Shown here piece by piece: positions 14,744 to 21,793 of a DNA stretch of 45,335 nt. The notes below the pieces were generated by a model, which saw nothing but the letters and a program-made list of their open reading frames with translations, ran no database searches and was not told the DNA's origin. This DNA is from Candidatus Izemoplasmatales bacterium (GTDB taxonomy: Bacteria > Bacillota_I > Bacilli_A > Izemoplasmatales > Hujiaoplasmataceae), in assembly GCA_041649275.1 (NCBI GenBank), contig JBAZNL010000013.1:1-45335 (forward strand), in the 5' to 3' direction. A program made the translations under genes and the position numbers. Position 1 is the stretch's first letter. Every line of letters begins with the position of its first letter.

Positions 14744-15721
14744 TCACTCCTGGTCGAAGAAATCGGCGAACAGCCCGTAGATGTATCCCTCGACGTCGAA
14801 GTAGTCGAGGTCTTCGATCTTCTCGCCGAGACCGACGAAGCGGATCGGAATCCCGAGTTCGTCGCGGATCGCGAGCACGATCCCGCCCTTGGCGGTGCCG
14901 TCGAGCTTGGTGAGGACGATGCCGGTGACCCCGGTCGCCTCGTGGAAGACCTTCGCCTGCGCAAGGCCGTTCTGGCCGGTCGTGGCGTCGACGACGAGGA
15001 ACGTCTCAAACGGCGTCCCCGGCAGTTCGCGCCGGATCGTGCGGTCGATCTTCTCGAGTTCCTTCATCAGGTTCACCTTGTTCTGGAGGCGCCCGGCGGT
15101 GTCGACGAGAAGGACGTCGTAGCCTTCGGCGCGCGCCCTTCGGATCGCGTCGAAGACGACCGCGGAGGGATCCGCGCCCTCGCCCTTGGAGACGACCGGA
15201 CAGCCGGCCCGTTCTCCCCAGATCGAAAGCTGCTCGATCGCGCCGGCGCGGAACGTGTCGGCGGCCGCGAGCAGGACCTTCTTTCCTTCGTGTTTGATCC
15301 GGTACGCGAGTTTCCCGATCGAGGTCGTCTTGCCGGTGCCGTTCACGCCGACGACGAGGATGACGGTGAGGCCGCCCTCGACGTATCGGATGTTGGCGTC
15401 GACGATCTGGCCCTGCAGGTAGAGTTCGAACATCTTGTCGACGATCACGTTCTCGAGGTCGCGCGGCCGTTCGATCGCGCGCTTCTTCACCTCGGCCCTG
15501 AGCGCCGCGGTGAACTTGACGACGGTGTCGACGCCGATGTCGGCCATGATGAAGATCTCCTCGAGGCGGTCGTAGAGCGCCTCGTCGATCCTGTTCGCCT
15601 GGGTCAGCGCGGCCTTCAGGTTCGCAAGCGATCCGCCGCGCGTCTTCGCCATGCCGATCTTGTATTTCTGTTTCTGGAGCCGCGTCTCGCGCGTGCCGAA
15701 GAGTTTCGCGAAGATGCCCAT
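14744..15721 (-). CDS. ftsY: SRP receptor GTPase FtsY
   Basis: Receptor for Ffh-ribosome complexes at the membrane. The NG domain is complete: VGVNGTGKTTSIGKLAYRI (P-loop), AADTFRAGAIEQL, VLLVDTAGRLQNK, TKLDGTAKGG and GLGEKIEDL. At 325 residues it has only a short basic N-terminal region (MGIFAKLFGTRETRLQKQK) and no long acidic A domain, as in Gram-positive FtsY. It is the first gene of the ftsY-ylxM-ffh operon, ATG at 15721 with AGGTGA upstream and a promoter at 15746-15754. Confidence 0.97.
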   Translation of the reverse strand: MGIFAKLFGTRETRLQKQKYKIGMAKTRGGSLANLKAALTQANRIDEALYDRLEEIFIMADIGVDTVVKFTAALRAEVKKRAIERPRDLENVIVDKMFELYLQGQIVDANIRYVEGGLTVILVVGVNGTGKTTSIGKLAYRIKHEGKKVLLAAADTFRAGAIEQLSIWGERAGCPVVSKGEGADPSAVVFDAIRRARAEGYDVLLVDTAGRLQNKVNLMKELEKIDRTIRRELPGTPFETFLVVDATTGQNGLAQAKVFHEATGVTGIVLTKLDGTAKGGIVLAIRDELGIPIRFVGLGEKIEDLDYFDVEGYIYGLFADFFDQE

Positions 15722-15745
15722 GGAATCACCTGCCTGTGCAGAAAC

Positions 15746-15754
15746 ATTATATCA
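15746..15754 (-). promoter_or_regulatory. Extended -10 promoter of the ftsY operon
   Basis: Minus strand TGATATAAT: a perfect -10 TATAAT (15751-15746) with a TGn extension. No good -35 is present at 16-18 nt, so it relies on the extended -10. Confidence 0.6.
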
Positions 15755-15784
15755 TATGGAACCTGAAATCATCGGAAAAGCGGA

Positions 15785-15813
15785 AAGGAAAATCCGCCCC
15801 CGAAGGAGCGGAT
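15785..15813 (-). terminator. Terminator of topA with UUCG tetraloop
   Basis: A 9-bp stem ATCCGCTCC/GGGGCGGAT (one G-U pair) closed by a TTCG tetraloop, followed on the minus strand by TTTTCCTTTCC. It lies 6 nt past the topA stop. Confidence 0.85.
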
Positions 15814-15818
15814 CGCGA

Positions 15819-17903
15819 TCAGTCGTTCTGGATGAAGCCGCACTTCTCGGCGTCGATGCAGCGGACGACGCCCGCCTCGTCCTTGACGAGCGGCTTGCCG
15901 CAGCGGGGGCAGGGACGCCCGGCGTCCTTGACGGGGGCGATGTACCTGCACTTCGGGTAGTTGCCGCAGGCGAAGAAGCGGTTGCCCTTGTTCGGTCCCT
16001 TGGTGGCGACGCGGACGACGAGCGTGCCCCGGTTGCACTGCGGGCAGCGGACATGGGTGTCCTCGGCCTTCGGCTTGGGGGCTTCGGCGCCGGGACGCGG
16101 CTTGATGTAGTCGCAGTTGGGATAGTCGCCGCAGCCCTCGAAGGCGCCGAAGCGGCCCTGGCGGAAGACCATCGGCTTCCCGCAGCGCGGACAGGTCTCG
16201 CCGGTCTCGCGCGGTGCGAGCTTCTCCATGTGGACGCGGGCATGTTCGTAGAGCGGTTCGAAATAGGCGTAGAAGTCGCGGATCGCGGAAAGCTGCGCGG
16301 CCGTGCCGTCGGCGATCTTGTCGAGGACGTCCTCCATCTCGCGGGTGTAGTTCGCGCCGACGAACTCGCCGAAGTAGCGGTCGAGCTGGTCGATCGTGAT
16401 CGTCCCCTGCTCGGTCGGGACGAACTTCTTCTCGACGAGGGTCACGTACTTGCGGTCCTTGAGGGTCGTGATCGTCTGGGCGTATGTGGACGGGCGGCCG
16501 ATGCCGAGATCCTCCATCTCCTTGATCAGCCGGGCTTCGTTATAGCGGAGCGGCGGCTGGGTGAAGCACTGCTTCGAGGTGACCTCGTCGGGGACGAGGG
16601 TGTCGCCGGCGACGCAGTCCGGGAACTGGCCGGCGCTTTCCTCGTCGTCGGTCTCGAACCGGCCGTAGACCTTGAGGTAGCCGTCGAACACCTGCTTCGA
16701 CGAGACCGCCCGGAAGAGCGCGGGTCCGGCGTCGAGCAGAAGCGTCTCGACCTCGAGGATCGTCGGCTTCATGAGCGAGGCGATCGCCCGGGCGTAGATC
16801 ATCTGATAGAGGGCCAGGTCGTCCTTGGGAAGGAGACCCTTGAGGCTTTCGGGGGTCCGGCAGGGATCGGTCGGACGGATCGCCTCGTGGGCGTCCTGGA
16901 CGCCGTTCTTGGGACCGGCCTTGCGGCTGCCGCCGAGGTAGTTCTTCCCGTAGTTCGCGGCGATGCAGGCGGAAGCCTGCTCGACGAACTGGGCCGACAG
17001 ACGGATCGAGTCGGTGCGCATGTAGGTGATCAGACCGACGCTCTCGGCGCCGATGTTCACGCCTTCATAGAGCCGTTGCGCGATCTGCATCGTCTTCGAG
17101 GAGGTGAAGCCGAGGCGGTTGGAGGCGTCCTGCTGGAGGGTCGAGGTGATGAACGGCGGCTTCGATTCGACGTGCTTCGGCCGTTTCTCGCGCGAGGCGA
17201 CGGCGAAGGCGCGGGGGAGCGAGGCGATCGCCTTCGCGGCGGACGCGCCGTCCGGCAGCTTCGCGTTCTTCCCATCCAGTTTGGCGAGCTGAGCGGTGAA
17301 GGTCGGAAACTTGGCATAGACCTCGTGGTATTCCTCGGGGACGAAGGCGGCGACGACCTTCTCGCGATCGACGACGAGCTTGAGCGCGGCGCTCTGGACG
17401 CGCCCGGCCGACTTCGACTTGATCTTGCTCTGGAGGAGCTTCGAGAGCTTGAAGCCGATGATGCGGTCGATGATCCGGCGGGATTCCTGCGAGGCGACGA
17501 GACGGTCGTCGATGTCGATCGGATGGGCGAAGGCCTCGAGGATGGCCGGTTTCGTGATCTCGTTGAAGATGACGCGCTTGACGAGCTTCTTCTTCGTCTC
17601 GATCACCTGCGAGAGATGCCAGCTGATCGCCTCTCCCTCGCGGTCCGGGTCGGTCGCAAGGTAGATTTCCTTCGCAGTACGGCTGGCGTCGTTCAGTTCC
17701 TTCACGATCGCGCGCTTCTCGGCGATCACTTCGTACTCGGGCTTGAAGTCGTGCTCGACGTCGATGCCGAGCCCGCCGGCGCCCTTGATCGCGAGGTCGC
17801 GGACGTGTCCCTTGGAGGATCTGACGGTATATTCTTTTCCCAGATACTGTTCGATCGTCTTCGATTTGCTCGGCGATTCGACGATGACGAGTTTGTCTGC
17901 CAT
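15819..17903 (-). CDS. topA: DNA topoisomerase I
   Basis: Type IA topoisomerase relaxing negative supercoils. The TOPRIM domain at the N-terminus has VIVESPSKSKTIEQYL and the acidic DPDREGEA triad; GRVQSAALKLV and the active-site Tyr region LITYMRTDSIRLS follow. The C-terminal tail carries three zinc-ribbon units: CPRCGKPM to CGDYPNC, CPQCNRG to CGNYPKC, and CPRCGKPL to CIDAEKC, ending at residue 694. All have four cysteines. It is monocistronic, with its own promoter and terminator. Confidence 0.98.
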   Translation of the reverse strand: MADKLVIVESPSKSKTIEQYLGKEYTVRSSKGHVRDLAIKGAGGLGIDVEHDFKPEYEVIAEKRAIVKELNDASRTAKEIYLATDPDREGEAISWHLSQVIETKKKLVKRVIFNEITKPAILEAFAHPIDIDDRLVASQESRRIIDRIIGFKLSKLLQSKIKSKSAGRVQSAALKLVVDREKVVAAFVPEEYHEVYAKFPTFTAQLAKLDGKNAKLPDGASAAKAIASLPRAFAVASREKRPKHVESKPPFITSTLQQDASNRLGFTSSKTMQIAQRLYEGVNIGAESVGLITYMRTDSIRLSAQFVEQASACIAANYGKNYLGGSRKAGPKNGVQDAHEAIRPTDPCRTPESLKGLLPKDDLALYQMIYARAIASLMKPTILEVETLLLDAGPALFRAVSSKQVFDGYLKVYGRFETDDEESAGQFPDCVAGDTLVPDEVTSKQCFTQPPLRYNEARLIKEMEDLGIGRPSTYAQTITTLKDRKYVTLVEKKFVPTEQGTITIDQLDRYFGEFVGANYTREMEDVLDKIADGTAAQLSAIRDFYAYFEPLYEHARVHMEKLAPRETGETCPRCGKPMVFRQGRFGAFEGCGDYPNCDYIKPRPGAEAPKPKAEDTHVRCPQCNRGTLVVRVATKGPNKGNRFFACGNYPKCRYIAPVKDAGRPCPRCGKPLVKDEAGVVRCIDAEKCGFIQND

Positions 17904-17929
17904 GGCTTAGGACCCCGTTTCAATATACC

Positions 17930-17958
17930 ATTATGCCCTTATCGTGTGAGGATGTCAA
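17930..17958 (-). promoter_or_regulatory. Promoter of topA
   Basis: Minus-strand -35 TTGACA (17958-17953), 17-nt spacer, -10 CATAAT (17935-17930). Confidence 0.8.
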
Positions 17959-17970
17959 CCAAAAGATTTT

Positions 17971-18008
17971 GAAAAAAAACACGACATTCATCCGTTCACG
18001 ATGAATGT
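17971..18008 (-). terminator. Terminator of prfA-prmC, embedded in the prmC 3' end
   Basis: A 9-bp perfect stem ACATTCATC/GATGAATGT with a 7-nt loop. Its upstream arm lies inside the last prmC codons and the stop codon is in the downstream arm. On the minus strand it is followed 3 nt later by a run of eight T (17979-17972). Confidence 0.88.
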
Positions 18009-18839
18009 CATGCGGTCTCGCCCCTGCATGTCCGCGAGCGTGTAGATGCGCGCGGAAGGAAAGTGGATGCGGGCGATTTCGCGGAGCGCGGCGGCCTTGT
18101 CGTAGCCGTGCTCGAAGGCGATGAAGGAAGTCGGATTCAGGATCTTGGCGGCGCCGGCGAGGATGATCCGGTAGAACTTGAGGCCGTCGTCGCCGCCGTA
18201 GAGGGCGACGTCGGGTTCGTGTCCGGCGATCACCGGCGAGAGTTCCTCGCCCGCCGGGATGTAGGGCGGATTGGAGACGAGGACGTCGAACTTCCTGCCC
18301 TGAAGCGGCGAAAGCATGTCGCCGGCGAGGAACTCGATGTCCGCGTCGTTTGCCTCGGCGTTCTCCTTCGCGACGGCGAGCGCCTCCTCGCTGATGTCGG
18401 TCGCGGTCGCGCGGATCTGCGGCTCCTCCTTGGCGAGGGCGATCGCAAGACAGCCCGAGCCGGTGCCGACGTCGACGAGGTCGACGGGCTTTCCATGGAA
18501 GGTCTCGTCGTACTGGACGAGGACGTTGGCGACGAGCTCCTCGGTCTCGAAGCGCGGGATCAGGACGCGGTCGTCGACGAGGAACCTGTAGCCGTAGAAC
18601 CACACGTGGCCGACGAGGTACTGCACGGGAACGTGTTCGAGGACGTGCCGGTCGACGGCGCGCGCGAAGGCGATCCGGTTCTCCTCGGGCATCTCGCGGT
18701 CAAGCGAGGTATAGAGCTCCGTTGGCGAGAGACCGGCGAAATGAAGGAGCAGGAGCTTGACGGCGGACGCTTCGAGGCGATGCGACCGCGCCGTCTTCTC
18801 GGCGGCGCGGAGGACGTCCTGGTAGGTGGCCAAGGTCAT
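17988..18839 (-). CDS. prmC: Release factor glutamine N5-methyltransferase
   Basis: Methylates the Gln of the GGQ motif in release factors RF1/RF2 using S-adenosylmethionine. The SAM-binding VDVGTGSGCLAIAL and the catalytic NPPYIP are present, with the N-terminal helical release-factor-binding domain (residues 1-75) and PVQYLVGHVWFYG. It is 283 residues. The ATG at 18839 overlaps the prfA stop by 4 nt. The GGAGG is only 1 nt from that ATG but 7 nt from an in-frame TTG two codons later, so initiation at the TTG is possible. It is co-transcribed with its substrate's gene, prfA. Confidence 0.95.
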   Translation of the reverse strand: MTLATYQDVLRAAEKTARSHRLEASAVKLLLLHFAGLSPTELYTSLDREMPEENRIAFARAVDRHVLEHVPVQYLVGHVWFYGYRFLVDDRVLIPRFETEELVANVLVQYDETFHGKPVDLVDVGTGSGCLAIALAKEEPQIRATATDISEEALAVAKENAEANDADIEFLAGDMLSPLQGRKFDVLVSNPPYIPAGEELSPVIAGHEPDVALYGGDDGLKFYRIILAGAAKILNPTSFIAFEHGYDKAAALREIARIHFPSARIYTLADMQGRDRMTFIVNG

Positions 18840-19906
18840 TCCTCCGTCTTCTGGAGCTTGCGGCGCTCCGCTTCCTCGATCAGCGCCTCGATCACCGGAT
18901 CGAGCCTGCCCTCCATGACGCGGTCGAGCTGCTGGATCGTGAAGTTGATCCTGTGGTCGGTGACGCGGTTCTGCGGATAGTTGTAGGTGCGGACCTTCTC
19001 GGAGCGGTCGCCGGTGCCGATCTTGGACTTGCGCTCCTCGCCCTCGCGTTCGAGCTTCTCCTGCATCGCGAGGTCGTAGAGGCGCGACCGCAGGATGCGG
19101 TAGGCGGACGCCTTGTTCTCGTGCTGGGACTTGCCGTCCTGGCACTGGACGATCAGACCGGTGGGCATGTAGGTGAGGCGCACCGCCGACTTGGTCGTGT
19201 TGACCGACTGGCCGCCGGGACCCGACGAACAGAAGGTGTCGACGCGGACGTCGGCCGGGTCGATCTCGAAGTCGAGTTCCTCGGCCTCGGGGAGGGCGAG
19301 AACGGTCGCGGTCGAGGTGTGGATCCGGCCCGCCGCCTCGGTGGCGGGGACGCGCTGGACGCGGTGGACGCCGGACTCGTACTTGAGGAGCGAGTAGACC
19401 GAATCGCCCGAAACCATGAACTCGATCTGCGAGTAGCCGCCGGCCTCGGAGGCCTCGGCGTTCAGGACCTCGACCTTCCAGCCCTTGCCCTCGGCGTACT
19501 TGACGTACATCCGGAAGAGGTCGCCCGCGAAGATGTTGGCCTCGTCGCCGCCGGCGGCGCCGCGGATCTCGACGATCACGTTCTTCTCGTCGGCGGGATC
19601 CTTCGGAATCAACAGCGTCTTCAGCTTCTCCTCGTACGCGGCGGCCATGGGAACGGCGCTCTCGAGCTCGGCCTCGGCCATCGCCCGGATCTCCGGATCG
19701 TCCTCGCGGACCATCCCCCGGAGGTCTTCGATCTCGGCGGCGAGGGTGCGGTAGCTCCGGTAGACGACGACGATCTTCTCGAGCGCGCGCTGTTCCTTCG
19801 CGAGCGCCGTCAGCTGGCGGATGTCGGTCGAGACCGCCGGGTCGAGCAAAAGCTCGCCGATGGCGAGATAGCGTCGTTCGATCTGTTCGAGTCGTTCCTG
19901 GATCAT
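18836..19906 (-). CDS. prfA: Peptide chain release factor 1
   Basis: Recognises UAA and UAG stop codons. The RF1-type tripeptide motif is seen in VPATEAAGRIHTS (PAT rather than the SPF of RF2), and the catalytic GGQ in SSGPGGQSVNTT. Length is 356, normal for RF1. The ATG at 19906 has GGAGGGA 8 nt upstream. TGA is a stop in this organism, so an RF2 gene must exist elsewhere. No promoter is visible in the 50 nt between the dnaB terminator and this gene. Confidence 0.97.
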   Translation of the reverse strand: MIQERLEQIERRYLAIGELLLDPAVSTDIRQLTALAKEQRALEKIVVVYRSYRTLAAEIEDLRGMVREDDPEIRAMAEAELESAVPMAAAYEEKLKTLLIPKDPADEKNVIVEIRGAAGGDEANIFAGDLFRMYVKYAEGKGWKVEVLNAEASEAGGYSQIEFMVSGDSVYSLLKYESGVHRVQRVPATEAAGRIHTSTATVLALPEAEELDFEIDPADVRVDTFCSSGPGGQSVNTTKSAVRLTYMPTGLIVQCQDGKSQHENKASAYRILRSRLYDLAMQEKLEREGEERKSKIGTGDRSEKVRTYNYPQNRVTDHRINFTIQQLDRVMEGRLDPVIEALIEEAERRKLQKTEE

Positions 19907-19940
19907 GGGGATCCCTCCAATGCGGGGTGGTCTTTCAAAG

Positions 19941-19975
19941 AAAAAACAGTCGGGACCTTAGTCCAGTTTCGACTG
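19941..19975 (-). terminator. Terminator at the end of dnaB
   Basis: A two-part stem: outer CAGTCG/CGACTG (19970-19975 with 19947-19952) and inner GGAC/GTCC with a TAAG loop and a one-sided AAACT bulge. A run of six T follows on the minus strand. It overlaps the last codons of dnaB. The bulge makes it a weaker terminator than others in the window. Confidence 0.65.
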
Positions 19976-21319
19976 TTCTCTCGCGTAGGCTTCGGCGGAC
20001 GTCTGGGACATGTTGCTGAAGGTGGACATGTTGCGGTTGAACAGGAGCTGGAAATCGCCGATCGTACCGGAACGGTTCTTGGCGATCGAGATGTCGACGA
20101 CGTTCTTCTTCGTCGACTCTTCCTTCATATAATAGTCGTCGCGGTAGAGGAACATGACGATGTCGGCGTCCTGTTCGATCGATCCCGATTCGCGGAGGTC
20201 GGCCATGACCGGATGCTTGTCGGGACGGTTCTCGACGTTGCGGGACAGCTGCGACAGGGCGATCACGGGAACCTTCAGTTCGCGGGCGACTTCCTTCAGG
20301 ACGCGGCTGATCTCGGAGACTTCCTGGACGCGGTTGCCCTGGTTGGCCTGGGAACCGGAAAGCAGCTGGAGGTAGTCGACGACGACGAGCTCGAGCTTGT
20401 CCTCGGCGGCGAGCTTGCGGCACTTCGAGCGCAGGTCGGTGACCTTGACGGTGCCCGAGTCGTCGAAGAAGAGGTTGAGGTCGGAGAGCGAGGTGACGGC
20501 GAACTGCAGCTTCTCCCACTCCTGGTTCGTCAGGTTGCCCTGGCGGAGCTTGAAGTTGTCGACCTGGGCCTGGCACGAAAGCAGACGCATGACGAGCTGG
20601 TCGACGCCCATTTCGAGCGAGAAGAAGGCGACGTTCGGATGGTTCTCCTGCTTCGCGACGTTGAGCGCGATGTTGAGCGCGAACGCCGTCTTGCCCATCG
20701 ACGGGCGGGCGGCGATGATGAGCAGGTCGGACTTCTGGAGACCGAGGGTGTAGCGGTTCAGCTCGTGGTAGCGGGTGTCGAGGCCGGTGACCGTCGACTT
20801 CACCTGCGACTGCTCCGCGATCTTCCCCATCAGGATGCCGGCGACCTCGCCGACGTTCTTGAAGTCGGTGGTGCGCTTCTCCTTCGTGATGTTCACGATC
20901 CTGGTCTCGACGTCGTCGATGAACTCGGGGGCGTTCTCAACGGCGTAGGAGTCCTCGACGATGTTGCGGCAGGCGTCCTGGATCTTGCGCAGGACGGACT
21001 TGTCCTTGACGATGTTGATGTAGTTGATCAGGTTGGCCGTGGACGGCACGGCCTCGACGAGGCCGACGACGTATTCGACGCCGCCCGCCTTCGCGAGCAG
21101 GTTCTTGCTCTCGAGGCGGTCCTTGAGGGTCGTGTAGTCGATCGCCACGTGCTCCTGGAAGAGTTCCTTCATGGTCTGGAAGATGACGCGGTGGACCGGT
21201 GCGTAGAAATCCTCGTCGTTCAGCTTGTCGACGATGGCCTTGAGCGACGACTGCTCGAAAAAGACCGATCCGAGCACCGCCTGTTCGGCTTCGATGTTCT
21301 GGGGTATCTTCTGCTCCAT
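19958..21319 (-). CDS. dnaB: Replicative DNA helicase
   Basis: Hexameric 5'-3' helicase of the replication fork (DnaB; called DnaC in Bacillus). The N-terminal domain starts at IPQNIEAEQAVLGSVF. The RecA-like motor has Walker A AARPSMGKTAFALN, then FSLEMG, the Walker B region LVVVDYLQLL, and the C-terminal IALSQLSRNVENR and FLYRDDYY. At 453 residues it is full length with no intein. It lies 27 nt after the L9 part of gdpP-rplI; the rplI-dnaB neighbourhood is common in Firmicutes. ATG 21319 has a GGAGGG binding site. Confidence 0.97.
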   Translation of the reverse strand: MEQKIPQNIEAEQAVLGSVFFEQSSLKAIVDKLNDEDFYAPVHRVIFQTMKELFQEHVAIDYTTLKDRLESKNLLAKAGGVEYVVGLVEAVPSTANLINYINIVKDKSVLRKIQDACRNIVEDSYAVENAPEFIDDVETRIVNITKEKRTTDFKNVGEVAGILMGKIAEQSQVKSTVTGLDTRYHELNRYTLGLQKSDLLIIAARPSMGKTAFALNIALNVAKQENHPNVAFFSLEMGVDQLVMRLLSCQAQVDNFKLRQGNLTNQEWEKLQFAVTSLSDLNLFFDDSGTVKVTDLRSKCRKLAAEDKLELVVVDYLQLLSGSQANQGNRVQEVSEISRVLKEVARELKVPVIALSQLSRNVENRPDKHPVMADLRESGSIEQDADIVMFLYRDDYYMKEESTKKNVVDISIAKNRSGTIGDFQLLFNRNMSTFSNMSQTSAEAYAREQSKLD

Positions 21320-21346
21320 GGTGTCCCTCCTTCCGGCGGCGATCCG

Positions 21347-21793
21347 CTATTTCTCTTCGATGATCTGCAGGTTGATCTCGGCGGTGACGTCCTTGTGGAG
21401 CCGGACCGGGACCTTGTAGACGCCGAGGGCGTGAATGTTGTCCTCGAGCATGATCTTGCGCTTGTCGAGGTCGAGGTTGTAGAGGCGCTTGTATTCCTCG
21501 GCGATCTGCTTGGTGTTGACGGCGCCGAACAGCTTCCCGGATTCGCCGGCCTTGACGTAGAGCTTGATCGGCTTGTCCTCGAGTTCGGCCTTGAGTCGCT
21601 TCGCGTTCTCGAGTTCCGCCTCGGCCTCGCGCTCGGTGCGGTCGCGCTCGTCTTCGAGCGACTTCAGGTTCGCGGTCGAGGCCTCGATCGCCTGCTTCGA
21701 GGTGAGGAGGTAGTTTCCGTAGCCGTTGGCGACTTCGAGCACGTCGCCCTTCCTGCCCCTGCCCTTGACGTCCTTGACGAGAATGATCTTCAT
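21347..21793 (-). CDS. rplI: Internal in-frame start for free ribosomal protein bL9
   Basis: Inside the fusion frame, the bL9 Met codon (21793-21791) is preceded by a perfect AAGGAGG (21808-21802) with 8-nt spacing. From here a free 148-residue bL9 could be made, the normal family length. The linker just upstream (TNIKEEQD) encodes this binding site. I infer that the gene yields both the fusion and free L9, the latter being needed at ribosome stoichiometry; sequence alone cannot prove it. Confidence 0.55.
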   Translation of the reverse strand: MKIILVKDVKGRGRKGDVLEVANGYGNYLLTSKQAIEASTANLKSLEDERDRTEREAEAELENAKRLKAELEDKPIKLYVKAGESGKLFGAVNTKQIAEEYKRLYNLDLDKRKIMLEDNIHALGVYKVPVRLHKDVTAEINLQIIEEK

